Below, in pieces: positions 15,476-23,741 of a stretch of DNA of 51,107 nt (its first letter is position 1; each line of letters begins with the position of its first letter). This DNA is from Galbitalea sp036266835 (lineage in GTDB: Bacteria > Actinomycetota > Actinomycetes > Actinomycetales > Microbacteriaceae): positions 1 to 51,107 of the forward strand of contig DATAXD010000072.1 in the NCBI GenBank assembly GCA_036266835.1. The letters are read 5' to 3'. A program made the translations under genes and the position numbers. The notes below the pieces were generated by a model. That model saw nothing but the letters and a program-made list of their open reading frames with translations. It was not told where the DNA came from and ran no database searches.

Positions 15476-16825
15476 CTAGAACCAGATCGACAGCCAGGGC
15501 GTCACGGGCGAGCGGAATGCGGCATCCGCCGCAAGGGCGGCGCCCTTCGTCTTCTCCTGGATCCGTCCGGCGCGCGCGAGCGTACCGAAGGATGTCGCGC
15601 CGAGGTAAGCGGCGGCGAGCGAATTCTGGCTGAGCCGCAGTCGGTGGTTGTCGGCGAACCCGCCGACGTCCCCCAGTTTCTCCACCTTGGCGGCACCCGC
15701 GTCATCGATTGATAGCAGCCAGCTGCCCTCAGCGAATCCGAGCGGGTCCGAAAGTTCGAGCACGAACGTACCGGGCGCGCTGTAGTGCCTCGCCTGCAGG
15801 GTTGCCGGCACATCGAGGATGCGCAGCCACAGGTGATCGCCGACGCGATCTTCATGGGCGGCCCTGGCATCCGAAATCTGCCAGCGAATCGGCTCGTCGG
15901 TGGATCGCAGCTCGGCGACCACCGAGCCGATGAGGTCCATTTCGATCAGGTAGCGCCAGAGCCCTGCATAGGCGTCATCGGTCACCGCGGCGAGATACTT
16001 CACGGAGATCGTCGACGAGTGATGGCCTTCGTCCTTCGCCACGTAGATCGCGATTCCCTGCTGCACGCCTTCGGCGTCGTCGTAGCGCACGACCCGGTGT
16101 TCTGCGGGATTGCTGACGCCCTTGAGCCCGAACATCCGGTTCCAGTGATGGCCGTCGAAACCGAGCTGTCCGGGAACCTGCAGGCGGGCGCGCTCGACGA
16201 TGTCGTGTCCGCCGCCATCGCGCGCCTGCTCGGTCGACACCAATTGCACGCGACCGGTGGGCTCGGGGCCGATCCATTGCGCGCGGCGCGTGTCGATCGT
16301 CCAGTCGGCCCGCATGGCCGCGGGTGCGAACCCGTAGCGTTCGTAGATCGTCGCCTCGGATGCCGTGAGGATTGCCACCGGCACACCGAAGCTGGCGGCC
16401 GTGCGAAGTTCGGCCTCGACCATTGCGCGAGCGAGTCCCCGCCGGTGATGCGTCGGGGCAACAGTTACGGTGCTGATGGCCCAGCTCGGGATCTCGCGAG
16501 CACCCGGAACCGTCAGCGGCGCGATCCAGGCGCTCGACGTGCCGACCGGCGTGGCCGCATCGGCGAGCGAGTCGTCCCAGATGCCGACGATGCGTCGATG
16601 TGCGAATGCCTCCCGCCGGGACTCGAGCGACTCATCCTCGACAATCGTGCCCAGGAATCCGCGCGACATGCCCTGAAACCACGGCACGAATTCGTCATCA
16701 CTCGTGGCGATCCGTTCAAATCGAAGACTCTGCGCGGCCAGTTTCTTCTTCGAGATCGCGTCGATCGCGGCAGTTCGAACCTTCTTGTCCCGTGCTTCCG
16801 CATCCCTTGTCGCCTTGTCGTTCAT
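15476..16825 (-). CDS. Eis-like GNAT family N-acetyltransferase
   Basis: A 449-residue protein of the Eis family (two GNAT folds plus an SCP2-like domain), which acetylates amines such as aminoglycosides and polyamines with acetyl-CoA. The acetyl-CoA motif is VTVAPTHHRRGLARAMVEAE (V/T-x-P-x-x-R-R-x-G-x-A). ATIYERYGFAPA carries the tyrosine expected as general acid. The very C-terminus is TPWLSIWF, ending in Phe; in Mycobacterium tuberculosis Eis the terminal Phe carboxylate is catalytic. A lysine-rich N-terminal extension of about 30 residues is unusual. Leaderless: TAGCCT, 7 nt, ATG. Antibiotic inactivation is possible but not shown. Confidence 0.88.
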   Translation of the reverse strand: MNDKATRDAEARDKKVRTAAIDAISKKKLAAQSLRFERIATSDDEFVPWFQGMSRGFLGTIVEDESLESRREAFAHRRIVGIWDDSLADAATPVGTSSAWIAPLTVPGAREIPSWAISTVTVAPTHHRRGLARAMVEAELRTAASFGVPVAILTASEATIYERYGFAPAAMRADWTIDTRRAQWIGPEPTGRVQLVSTEQARDGGGHDIVERARLQVPGQLGFDGHHWNRMFGLKGVSNPAEHRVVRYDDAEGVQQGIAIYVAKDEGHHSSTISVKYLAAVTDDAYAGLWRYLIEMDLIGSVVAELRSTDEPIRWQISDARAAHEDRVGDHLWLRILDVPATLQARHYSAPGTFVLELSDPLGFAEGSWLLSIDDAGAAKVEKLGDVGGFADNHRLRLSQNSLAAAYLGATSFGTLARAGRIQEKTKGAALAADAAFRSPVTPWLSIWF

Positions 16826-16884
16826 GGTTTCGAGGCTAGCGCGCTCCGCCGACGCGGTGATTGCCCGTCACTAGTGTTAGGCCC

Positions 16885-17232
16885 ATGACCCCGTCAGAGC
16901 TCAGGGACTTCTGTGTTTCGCTTGAGCAAGCCTTCGAATCGTTCCCGTTCGGCGAGGAGCTTTCGGTGTTCAAGGTCACCGGCAACGGCAAGATCTTCGC
17001 CCTGTCGATGCCGGAAGCCGAACCCCCGACGGTTTCGCTCAAGGTGGACCCCGAAGACAGCATCGCTCTGCGTGCCGAATTTCCCGAGATCACGCCGGGC
17101 TACCACCTCAACAAGAAACACTGGATCACGATTGTGCTCGAAGGCAATGTCCCGGATGATCTCGTCGAAAATCTCATTCGCGGCAGCCACGACCTGGTGC
17201 GCCCCAAGCGCCCGCGGTCACCCGCACAATGA
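16885..17232 (+). CDS. MmcQ/YjbR family DNA-binding-fold protein
   Basis: A 115-residue protein. Markers are the N-terminal ELRDFCVSLEQAFESFPFGE, then LSVFKVTGNGKIFAL, the VSLKVDPEDSIALRAEF strand and YHLNKKHWITIVL (the typical HMNKxHW motif). The CyaY/YjbR fold often binds DNA, but a precise role is unknown. ATG 16885 is chosen because TAGTGT (16872-16877) is 7 nt upstream, a leaderless start facing the divergent Eis-like gene, which is also leaderless. Confidence 0.88.
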   Translation: MTPSELRDFCVSLEQAFESFPFGEELSVFKVTGNGKIFALSMPEAEPPTVSLKVDPEDSIALRAEFPEITPGYHLNKKHWITIVLEGNVPDDLVENLIRGSHDLVRPKRPRSPAQ

Positions 17233-17282
17233 CTTCCTTGAGTCTGTGGAGACAATCCGTTGCCGGATGACGAAGTGAGCTA

Positions 17283-17311
17283 ATATACACACTGCTTTGC
17301 AGGTTGTATAT
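17283..17311. promoter_or_regulatory. Palindromic operator upstream of vapB
   Basis: ATATACACACTGC, TTT, GCAGGTTGTATAT: 13-bp arms with two central mismatches. TAATAT/TATACA within its left edge can serve as -10, so binding here would block the promoter. It ends just before the GGAGG ribosome site of the antitoxin, consistent with autoregulation by a VapBC complex. Confidence 0.6.
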
Positions 17312-17324
17312 ACGGAGGTCTGTC

Positions 17325-17531
17325 GTGACGAAACACCTCGTTGACATCGACGACGACGTCTTGGCACTTGCGCGGGCGTCCGGCGACTTTCCCACCATCA
17401 AGGAGACGGTAGGGGCGGGTCTCCGGGAGCTCGCGGCAGCGGACGCACGTCGTCGAGAGATCGAGCGACTGGACGCAGGATCCATGGAACAGTTTCAGGA
17501 CAAGTCCTTCCGGGCTGATGCATGGCGCTGA
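17325..17531 (+). CDS. vapB: VapB-type antitoxin
   Basis: A 68-residue antitoxin from GTG 17325, with GGAGG spaced 8 nt. The N-terminus MTKHLVDIDDDVLALARASG is a ribbon-helix-helix VapB pattern (VDIDDxxLxxA). It is followed by TIKETVGAGLREL and a charged toxin-binding tail (DARRREIERLD...). Its 3' end overlaps the toxin start by 10 nt. Expected to bind the palindrome at 17283-17311. Confidence 0.85.
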   Translation: MTKHLVDIDDDVLALARASGDFPTIKETVGAGLRELAAADARRREIERLDAGSMEQFQDKSFRADAWR

Positions 17532-17944
17532 TCGCCAAGGTCCTGGTCGACACGAGCGCGCAGGCGCGCATGGCAGACCCCGTCGTGTCCAGCGTTATTG
17601 CACCCAAGATCTCCAGTGGGCTCGCTGCCACGTGTGCCGCTCTTGACTTCGAAGCGCTTTTCAGCAGGAGATCCGCTGCTGACTATGAGCAGGTGCGCGG
17701 TGATCGCCAGCTGGCCTACGAGTACTTAGCGACCACAGAGCGCGACTGGCAGCGCGCGCTTGAGGTGCAGCGTCGTCTCGCGGCCGCGTCGCGCACCCGG
17801 GCTGTTGGCATGCCGGATCTCGTGATCGCAGCGGTCGCCGAGCGCGAGCGAGTCGCGATCATGCACTATGACTCGGACTTCGAGTTGATCGCAGAAATCA
17901 CCGGACAGGAAATGCGCTGGGTCGCACCTCGCGGTTCGCTCTAG
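17522..17944 (+). CDS. vapC: PIN-domain toxin (VapC family)
   Basis: A 140-residue PIN ribonuclease. Acidic residues: D10 (KVLVDTSA), E44 (LDFEALF), D99 (GMPDLVIAA) and D117/D119 (HYDSDFELI), the full quartet. The C-terminal MHYDSDFELIAEITG is a common VapC ending. Starts inside the antitoxin gene. Its 3' end overlaps the convergent pcp gene by 47 nt, so antisense interference is possible. This site is intact, unlike the E6 variant of the first pair. Confidence 0.9.
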   Translation: MALIAKVLVDTSAQARMADPVVSSVIAPKISSGLAATCAALDFEALFSRRSAADYEQVRGDRQLAYEYLATTERDWQRALEVQRRLAAASRTRAVGMPDLVIAAVAERERVAIMHYDSDFELIAEITGQEMRWVAPRGSL

Positions 17945-18542
17945 TGTCGAGCGAGACGTCAATCGCGACGACCAGCGCCCGAGCGATGTCATCGACGGAT
18001 AGAGCTGGGAGTCCGGTAGCAACCGCCAACTCGGGGGAGCAGGGTACGTGGATGAAACCGGCCATCACATCCGTTCCTTCCACTGCTTGCATTGTCGAGT
18101 ACATGAGCGAGTTGCAAACGTAGGTACCAGCGCTGTCCGACACTCGGCTTGGGATGCCCGCCTCGCGAATCCGCGCGGTGATATCCCTGATCGGCAGACC
18201 GCTGAAATAGGCGGCGGGTCCGTCGGGCGAAATCGATCGATCGATTGGCTGGTCCCCGTCGTTGTCGGCAATTCGGGCATCCTCGACGTTGATGGCGACG
18301 CGCTCCGGAGTAACGGCGTCGCGGCCCTCGGCGAGTCCGACTCCGATCACGACATCGGGCGAGTGACGTGCAATCAGCTCGCGCATCGAGGCGGATGCCC
18401 CTCCGAAGGTGACGGGCAAGAGTTCGATGACGAGCGCGGCATCACCTGACCACGTTTGCGCGACTCGTTCGACGGCATCCCAGGACGGATTGCTGGCGGC
18501 TCCCGCGAACGGCTCGAAGCCGGTGAGCAGGACCGTCGTCAT
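17898..18542 (-). CDS. pcp: Pyroglutamyl-peptidase I
   Basis: A 214-residue cytoplasmic cysteine peptidase (C15) that removes N-terminal pyroglutamate. Start MTTVLLTGFEPFAG. Triad: E80 (TPERVAINVEDARIAD), C143 (SDSAGTYVCNSLMY) and H165 (GFIHVPCSP), all in the expected contexts. Length is normal. Leaderless: TAGGCT, 6 nt, ATG. The 3' end overlaps vapC on the other strand by 47 nt. Confidence 0.96.
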   Translation of the reverse strand: MTTVLLTGFEPFAGAASNPSWDAVERVAQTWSGDAALVIELLPVTFGGASASMRELIARHSPDVVIGVGLAEGRDAVTPERVAINVEDARIADNDGDQPIDRSISPDGPAAYFSGLPIRDITARIREAGIPSRVSDSAGTYVCNSLMYSTMQAVEGTDVMAGFIHVPCSPELAVATGLPALSVDDIARALVVAIDVSLDTRANREVRPSAFPVR

Positions 18543-18551
18543 CCGGCCAGC

Positions 18552-18803
18552 CTAAACGGACTGGAGCGCTTCGACCTTCGCCCGCAACTCGGTGTCGCTC
18601 GGCTCGACGAAGTGTGTTCCGTCCCCGAAGGCGATGACCGGGATGCTCGTGCGTCCGCTGATGGCCTTCGCTGCGTCCGCCGCTTCGGCGTTGACTTCGA
18701 CGTCGACGTATTCGTAGCCAACGCCCATCGCGTCGAGCAGCTTCTTCGAACGCCGGCAGTCGCTGCACCAGTCGGCGCCGTACATGGTAATTGTGTTCGT
18801 CAC
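18552..18803 (-). CDS. Mycoredoxin/glutaredoxin-like protein
   Basis: An 83-residue thioredoxin-fold protein. The active site is ADWCSDCRRSKKLLD (C13, C16). It also has the cis-Pro segment TSIPVIAFGDG and the DVEVNAEAADAA linker, close to actinobacterial mycoredoxins (which reduce mycothiol mixed disulfides) though those often have CGYC or CPWC. A GTG at 18803 gives full length; an ATG at 18785 would cut the first strand. Upstream of pcp on the same strand with a short gap; possibly co-transcribed, though pcp has its own leaderless promoter. Confidence 0.82.
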   Translation of the reverse strand: MTNTITMYGADWCSDCRRSKKLLDAMGVGYEYVDVEVNAEAADAAKAISGRTSIPVIAFGDGTHFVEPSDTELRAKVEALQSV

Positions 18804-18856
18804 GTGAGTGCCAACCAGTTGGAGCGTTCCCGAATTCCTCTGGCGGCGTCAATATC

Positions 18857-18874
18857 TACCCCCATACGGGGGGA
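18857..18874. promoter_or_regulatory. C-tract/G-tract palindrome, CsoR/CstR-like operator candidate
   Basis: TACCCCCATACGGGGGGA, between the divergent glutaredoxin-like and membrane-protein genes. CsoR/CstR-type operators share a TACCCC...GGGGTA pattern, but here the right half ends GGA rather than GTA and no csoR gene is in the window. Confidence 0.3.
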
Positions 18875-18940
18875 TGATGCTCGTTCTGCCCCCGATGTAG
18901 TGTGAGCGCTACTACGGCACCTATCTGGGGGAGATAAGCC

Positions 18941-19351
18941 ATGGATCAAGTATTGTCGCCTGGGGGATTTCTCGGCGGATTTCTATTGCTCGGCATCCTG
19001 TTGCCGATCACGCTCTCGTTCGTCGCTGACGGGATCGTTTTCTATTTCCGGGGTCGCGGCCCAACTCGGCTGGTGCTGTCAGTGGTGACCGCGGTCGCGA
19101 TCATCGCGCTGTATTCGCTGGCCTGGCAGAACGCGCTGGATGCGGGCGAGGTCGAGCAGATGCTCGGCGCGATCGGCCTCATCCTGTGTTTCTCGATTCC
19201 AGCATCAGCGCTCGGATTCGGCGTTCGGATGGTGGCCATCTTCCTGAACCCGACAACCAAGCTGCTTGACCGCGAGGCGATCGAGGAACGGGCCGCCAGG
19301 CACGCCGAGCACGTCGCGGCACGCCGCGCCGCACTCACCCGCCACGCGTAG
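18941..19351 (+). CDS. Hypothetical membrane protein (4 helices)
   Basis: A 136-residue protein with hydrophobic segments at about 8-30, 42-60, 75-102 and a short amphipathic stretch. It ends in a charged alanine/arginine tail (EERAARHAEHVAARRAAL). The ribosome site is GGGGAGA. It has no recognised family. Divergent from the glutaredoxin-like gene and convergent with the HdeD gene. Confidence 0.7.
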   Translation: MDQVLSPGGFLGGFLLLGILLPITLSFVADGIVFYFRGRGPTRLVLSVVTAVAIIALYSLAWQNALDAGEVEQMLGAIGLILCFSIPASALGFGVRMVAIFLNPTTKLLDREAIEERAARHAEHVAARRAALTRHA

Positions 19352-19378
19352 GCGTGATCGGGCTGTCGTCCGCGTGGT

Positions 19379-19954
19379 TTAGGGCGCCGGCACCTTCGGC
19401 TTGCCCGGGAGCGTGGTCAGCGTCACGACGCTGACCACGAGCAGCAGGATCGAACCCAGGAAGACGAACGACTCAAGGCCCACGGCGGGGAGCACGAAAA
19501 TCACGATGCCGGCGAGGATCGCGAGGATGCCGCTGATCGCGTGGAGCCAGCGGCGGCGCACCCGCCCCTGGACGGCAGCCATGACATCCGAAATGCCAGC
19601 GGCGATCCAGCCGATTCCGATCAGGTAGGCGAGCACGATCAGGGTTCGCCACGGGTCAGCGAGACAGAGCACGCCAGCGGCAACGATGAGGATTCCCAGG
19701 ATGCCGGTGATCCAGCGGAAACCCACGGTCAGGTTGTGGGTGAGCAACGCGGCGTTGATGCGGAAGATGCCGGAAAACACGAGGTAGATACCGAACACGA
19801 TCGAAACAAAAAGGAGCGCGGCGGTCGGCAGGAACAGGCCGAACAGCCCGAGCAGAACGCCGATGATCGCCACGGTCAGGATCAGCCCCCTGCGCACGGC
19901 GAGAACGTTTACGGTGGTCGGTGATGCGGGACTGGCCGCGGGCGGTGTGGTCAT
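19379..19954 (-). CDS. HdeD family (DUF308) membrane protein
   Basis: A 191-residue protein with six hydrophobic helices in the repeated DUF308 pattern: LILTVAIIGVLLGLFGLFLP, later ITGILGILIVAAGVLCLADP and ISGILAILAGIVIFVLP. The G-I-L-x-I-x-A-G-x-x-x-x-x-P repeats are diagnostic. In enterobacteria HdeD is an acid-resistance membrane protein; the actinobacterial role is not known. A GAGGAG Shine-Dalgarno precedes the ATG by about 6 nt. Confidence 0.88.
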   Translation of the reverse strand: MTTPPAASPASPTTVNVLAVRRGLILTVAIIGVLLGLFGLFLPTAALLFVSIVFGIYLVFSGIFRINAALLTHNLTVGFRWITGILGILIVAAGVLCLADPWRTLIVLAYLIGIGWIAAGISDVMAAVQGRVRRRWLHAISGILAILAGIVIFVLPAVGLESFVFLGSILLLVVSVVTLTTLPGKPKVPAP

Positions 19955-20028
19955 CTTTTCTCCTCGCTACAGTGGACGAGTCAAACCTAGTGACTGCCGG
20001 TCGCAGAAGAGAACGGTGACATACACAA

Positions 20029-20409
20029 ATGGCATCCGATTCCGGGAGCGGAAAACTGAGCGAGTACGACTACAACCTCGTTCCCCGCAAGAAAAAGGTC
20101 GTTGTCACGCTCGCGGGCAGCGACCCATTCCAGCAGGAACTCGCCGACCTCCTGCCCGAAGATGGCCTGCAGACCTTCATCGCGTCCCGCACGGTCGAAG
20201 AAGAGCGAACGGATGCCCCGATGCCGGTGCGCTTCTTCACCGGTCGGCGGATGTCCGCGATCGTGGGCTTCGTGCCGCACGGACTTGAGCCGGTCGTCAC
20301 CCAGGCACTGACGCGGCTGGAGGATCGCGCGAGCAACCGCGTTCCCGCGCAGATCGTGCGTAAGGGCGGGAAGTTGCGAGTCGTTCTTCTGATGGGACTG
20401 ACGAGGTAG
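20029..20409 (+). CDS. Hypothetical conserved-looking cytoplasmic protein
   Basis: A 126-residue protein, no signal or membrane segment. Features are a basic KKKVVVTLAGSDPFQQ segment, two glycine/valine strands (MSAIVGFVPHGLEPV; KLRVVLLMGLTR) and a central acidic part. I do not recognise the family. It is first in a run of three small genes reading the same way (20029-21138). Its TAG stop also provides the first three bases of the -10 of the next gene. Confidence 0.6.
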   Translation: MASDSGSGKLSEYDYNLVPRKKKVVVTLAGSDPFQQELADLLPEDGLQTFIASRTVEEERTDAPMPVRFFTGRRMSAIVGFVPHGLEPVVTQALTRLEDRASNRVPAQIVRKGGKLRVVLLMGLTR

Positions 20410-20418
20410 CTTGGGAAG

Positions 20419-20649
20419 ATGACAGACACCAACGCCCCCGAAACGTACACCGCTGAGCTCGTGGGGCCCGATGGCAGCGAGACAGTCGAGCTCGAATTCG
20501 TCGATGGTCTGCCGCGCAAGAGTTTCGTCCGTGCGACTCCGGGTGCCGAAGACGATCGCTCCCAGGATGTCGTCTGGGAACTCGACGAGGGCGCCGAGGA
20601 AGTGTTCCGCTACGAACCCGCCGGGATGCCCGGCGAGGACTACTCGTAA
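20419..20649 (+). CDS. Small acidic hypothetical protein
   Basis: A 76-residue strongly acidic protein (TAELVGPDGSETVELEFVDG, ending RYEPAGMPGEDYS), no cysteines, no membrane segment. Leaderless start: TAGCTT (20407-20412), 6 nt, ATG. Function not recognised. Followed 3 bp later by the next small gene, so likely co-transcribed with it. Confidence 0.65.
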   Translation: MTDTNAPETYTAELVGPDGSETVELEFVDGLPRKSFVRATPGAEDDRSQDVVWELDEGAEEVFRYEPAGMPGEDYS

Positions 20650-20652
20650 GCC

Positions 20653-21138
20653 ATGGCCGATTCGAAGTTCACCTACGTTCAGCACCCGCGTGTTGCGGAG
20701 CGCGACGCGGAAGGACCGGTGACGGTTCGCAAGACGGCGAAGAAGCGCGTCGACGAAAGCGGCGGCGTCAAGCGGTTCAACAGGCGTCTCGGCCTCGGAA
20801 TCACGCTGGCTGTCGGCACGATGTGGGCCGCCTACCTGTTCACAATTCTGGCGCTGCTCAGTGTCTGGTCTGCGGTGTCGAGTGGCAGCCTGATCATCAT
20901 CGTTGGCTGGATCGCCCAGACTTTCCTGCAGCTGGTGCTGTTGCCGATCATCATCGTCGGGCAGAACATCCAGGCCAACGCCGCAGATGCTCGCGCGGCC
21001 GCGACCTACAAAGACGCTGGCGCTATCCTCGCGGAGGCGAAGCAGATCCAGACTCATCTGGCAGCACAGGATGCCGCGACCTCGGCGCTTCTTGACAAGG
21101 TCGCGGCGCTCGAGGCGCGGCTGGCGACAGCGAAATAG
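20653..21138 (+). CDS. Hypothetical two-helix membrane protein with C-terminal coiled coil
   Basis: A 161-residue protein. A basic N-terminal region (TVRKTAKKRVDESGGVKRFN) is followed by two hydrophobic segments (about 55-78 and 82-102). A long alanine-rich helix follows (QANAADARAAATYKDAGAIL, then AEAKQIQTHL) and runs to the end, probably a coiled coil. The arrangement recalls DUF1003-type proteins, but I cannot assign it. Convergent with the ABC exporter genes. Confidence 0.7.
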   Translation: MADSKFTYVQHPRVAERDAEGPVTVRKTAKKRVDESGGVKRFNRRLGLGITLAVGTMWAAYLFTILALLSVWSAVSSGSLIIIVGWIAQTFLQLVLLPIIIVGQNIQANAADARAAATYKDAGAILAEAKQIQTHLAAQDAATSALLDKVAALEARLATAK

Positions 21139-21141
21139 GCG

Positions 21142-22788
21142 CTAGCCGGTTACCGCATCCCGGGTGCGCAGGCGCACGAGCCCGAGCACACCGAAGACGA
21201 TCGCGAGTACCAGCATCACGACGAGCGGCAGTGCGCTGAAATGCCCCGTGGTCATGTGCTCGATCGCTGTGAACGGCGTGTTGTTCGCGACCCTGGCGGG
21301 CAGCTTGAACAGTTCGCCGAACATCGACACCACAACTACCAACCCGTATGCCGCCCAGGTCACGGAAGCTGATGCACGCGGGATCCAGGCAGCGCACAGA
21401 GTCACGAATCCGATCACGAGCAGCATCGTCGGCCAATACGCGAGTGCGGCGCCGAAGTAGACGCCTGCCTGACCGGGGTCTTTGATCGCAGCACCGTAGG
21501 ACGCACCCTCGGCGAGCCCGCTGAGCGCCAGCAGCAGCAGCGAAAGCAGGGCCGGCACGGCCATCCGGGACGCAGCCCAGCGAATGCGCGAAATCGCGCC
21601 GGTCCACTGCAGTTCGGTGCTGCCGTCTGCCTCTTCGGCGTGAATCGTGGCGACGCTCTGTAACACGAAGGCCGCGATCAGCAGTCCGTCCGCCATCGTG
21701 AAGTAACCCATGAGCCCCTTGAGGACGTCACCGGAAACACCACCGAGGAAGGCTCTGGTGATGTTCGTCGAGTTGTGGCCGGAAAGCAGCTTGGCCATCG
21801 CCGTCGCAACCTCACCAAAGAACAGCGCACCGACCAGGACTCCCAGCACCCAGCCGAGGATCGATCCGCGCTGCAGTCGAAGCGTGAGGCCGAACGGCGT
21901 GCGGGTCAGGGCCGATGCCGAACGCGGTCCGGCGCGGTCCGGCAGGATGCCGGCGCCGAGATCGCGCATGGCCTCGAGCCGCAAGGCGATCAGGCACAGT
22001 ACTAAGCCGGTCCCGACGAGGAGAATGAACGGCGCCCAATTGTTGTCACCGTACGACCGCATCGCCTGCCCCCAGCCCAGCGGCGAAGCCCAGCTGAGGC
22101 CGCCGGGAACGGTGCCCTTCGCGCTCAGGTCGCCGCCGGCGCGCAGCAGGTAGGTGATCCCGAGGATCGCGGATGCCAGGCCGTTGGCGCCGCGGCTGGT
22201 CTGTGCCAGCTGCCCGGTGAGAGCGGCGACGCCGAGAAACGCGATCGCCACGCCGGTGAACGAGGCGCCCATCACCAGCGCGCCATAGGCAGGAAGCCCT
22301 TCGCCGATTGCCGCGCCCGCGCATGCGAGCCCGACCAGTACGGAGAACACCGCGAATACGAGCCAATTGGCGACCGTATAGGCGTGGCGGCCGAGGACAC
22401 CGGCACGCAACAGCTCCGTGCGTCCCGTCTCTTCCTCGGCTCGCCCGTTGCGGGTGACCAGGAAGATCACCGCGAAGGCGAGGGCGATGGCATCCGTCAT
22501 CCAGATCTTGATGTTGAGGATGCCGCCAATGGTGCCCGCCGCGTACGGCAGTCCGGTCAGGGCAGCGACCGCGGGAGTGTTCGCGATTCCCGCGTAGGCG
22601 GTGCGATCCGCCTGGGTCGGAAATGTCGCGCGCTGAGAGATCACGACGATCGCGATCAGCGCGGCGAGCACGAGCAGCCACACCAGCATCCGCAGCCAGT
22701 TGCGCCGAACGATGAAACCGACGGCGACCGGCCAGCCCGCATAAGCGCTTGAGCCGACCGGGACTGGTGTGACGGCTACGGCGCTCAC
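21142..22788 (-). CDS. ABC transporter permease (polyketide/antibiotic exporter type)
   Basis: A 548-residue integral membrane protein with about twelve hydrophobic helices in two six-helix halves, resembling the large ABC-2-like permeases annotated as polyketide antibiotic exporters. Near the N-terminus is GFIVRRNWLRMLVWLLVLAA. The middle loop carries LRLEAMRDLGAGILPDRAGP, a typical RDxGAGxxxxRxGP signature. It overlaps the ATPase gene stop by 4 nt. Third gene of the tetR-ATPase-permease operon; substrate unknown. Confidence 0.88.
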   Translation of the reverse strand: MSAVAVTPVPVGSSAYAGWPVAVGFIVRRNWLRMLVWLLVLAALIAIVVISQRATFPTQADRTAYAGIANTPAVAALTGLPYAAGTIGGILNIKIWMTDAIALAFAVIFLVTRNGRAEEETGRTELLRAGVLGRHAYTVANWLVFAVFSVLVGLACAGAAIGEGLPAYGALVMGASFTGVAIAFLGVAALTGQLAQTSRGANGLASAILGITYLLRAGGDLSAKGTVPGGLSWASPLGWGQAMRSYGDNNWAPFILLVGTGLVLCLIALRLEAMRDLGAGILPDRAGPRSASALTRTPFGLTLRLQRGSILGWVLGVLVGALFFGEVATAMAKLLSGHNSTNITRAFLGGVSGDVLKGLMGYFTMADGLLIAAFVLQSVATIHAEEADGSTELQWTGAISRIRWAASRMAVPALLSLLLLALSGLAEGASYGAAIKDPGQAGVYFGAALAYWPTMLLVIGFVTLCAAWIPRASASVTWAAYGLVVVVSMFGELFKLPARVANNTPFTAIEHMTTGHFSALPLVVMLVLAIVFGVLGLVRLRTRDAVTG

Positions 22789-23741
22789 GCGTTCACCTTG
22801 GCGTTCTTTTCGCGACGCGACTGCGTGTCAGCCTTGGAGTCGGCGGCGGTGCCGGTGGCGCCATAGTGGCGAAGGAACAACTCTTCGAGCGATGGCGGTT
22901 CGGCCACCAGCCCGCGTGGACTGAGCCCCGCGAGTGTGCGCATCACCTGGGGCATCGCGGTGTCATCAACCGAGAAGCTGATCCGATCACCGTCCACGGT
23001 GAGCTCGTAAACTCCGGCAAGATTCTTCAGCGGCTGGGACGAGCCATCGATCGACACCGTGATCGTGGACCGCTGGAGGTGGCGCAGCTCCGACAGCACG
23101 CCCGCCTCGACGGTGCGTCCCTGGCGGATGATCGTGACGGTGTCGCAGAGCTTCTCGACCTCGGCGAAGATGTGGCTCGAAAGCAGGACCGACCGTCCCT
23201 GTGCCTTCGCTTCGGCGACGCACTGGGTGAACACGCCTTCCATGAGGGGGTCAAGGCCGCTGGTCGGCTCGTCGAGGATGAGCAGCTCGGCGCCGCTCGC
23301 GAAGGCGGCGACGAGAGCGACTTTCTGCCTGTTGCCCTTCGAGTAGCTGCGTGCCTTCTTACTCGGATCGAGGTCGAAGCGGCCGAGGTACTCGTCGATC
23401 AGCCTGCGGTCGACTTCTCCTCGCAGCGCGCCGAGGATGTCGATCGCTTGGCCACCGGTGAGGTTGGGCCACAGCGTGACCTCGCCCGGAACGTATGCGA
23501 TCCTGCGGTGCAGCTCGACCGCATCCTTCCACGGGTCACCGCCTAGGAGTCTGGGCGTTCCGCCATCTGCTCGCAGAAGCCCGAGCAGGATACGGATGGT
23601 CGTCGACTTGCCTGAACCGTTCGGACCAAGGAAGCCGGCGACCGTGCCTGTCGCCACCGACAGGTCGAGCCCGTCCAGCGCCCTGGTGCGCCCAAAGGAT
23701 TTCTCGAGGGCACGCACGTCGATGGCAAGCGATTCAGTCAT
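22785..23741 (-). CDS. ABC transporter ATP-binding protein
   Basis: A 318-residue ATPase. Walker A GFLGPNGSGKST, Q-loop region, signature YSKGNRQKVALV (the variant common in drug-export ABC ATPases), Walker B LLILDEPTSGLD, and H-loop SSHIFAEVEKL. The C-terminal 90 residues form the extra domain typical of DrrA-like exporters. Overlaps tetR and the permease by 4 nt on each side. Energises the adjacent permease. Confidence 0.93.
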   Translation of the reverse strand: MTESLAIDVRALEKSFGRTRALDGLDLSVATGTVAGFLGPNGSGKSTTIRILLGLLRADGGTPRLLGGDPWKDAVELHRRIAYVPGEVTLWPNLTGGQAIDILGALRGEVDRRLIDEYLGRFDLDPSKKARSYSKGNRQKVALVAAFASGAELLILDEPTSGLDPLMEGVFTQCVAEAKAQGRSVLLSSHIFAEVEKLCDTVTIIRQGRTVEAGVLSELRHLQRSTITVSIDGSSQPLKNLAGVYELTVDGDRISFSVDDTAMPQVMRTLAGLSPRGLVAEPPSLEELFLRHYGATGTAADSKADTQSRREKNAKVNA

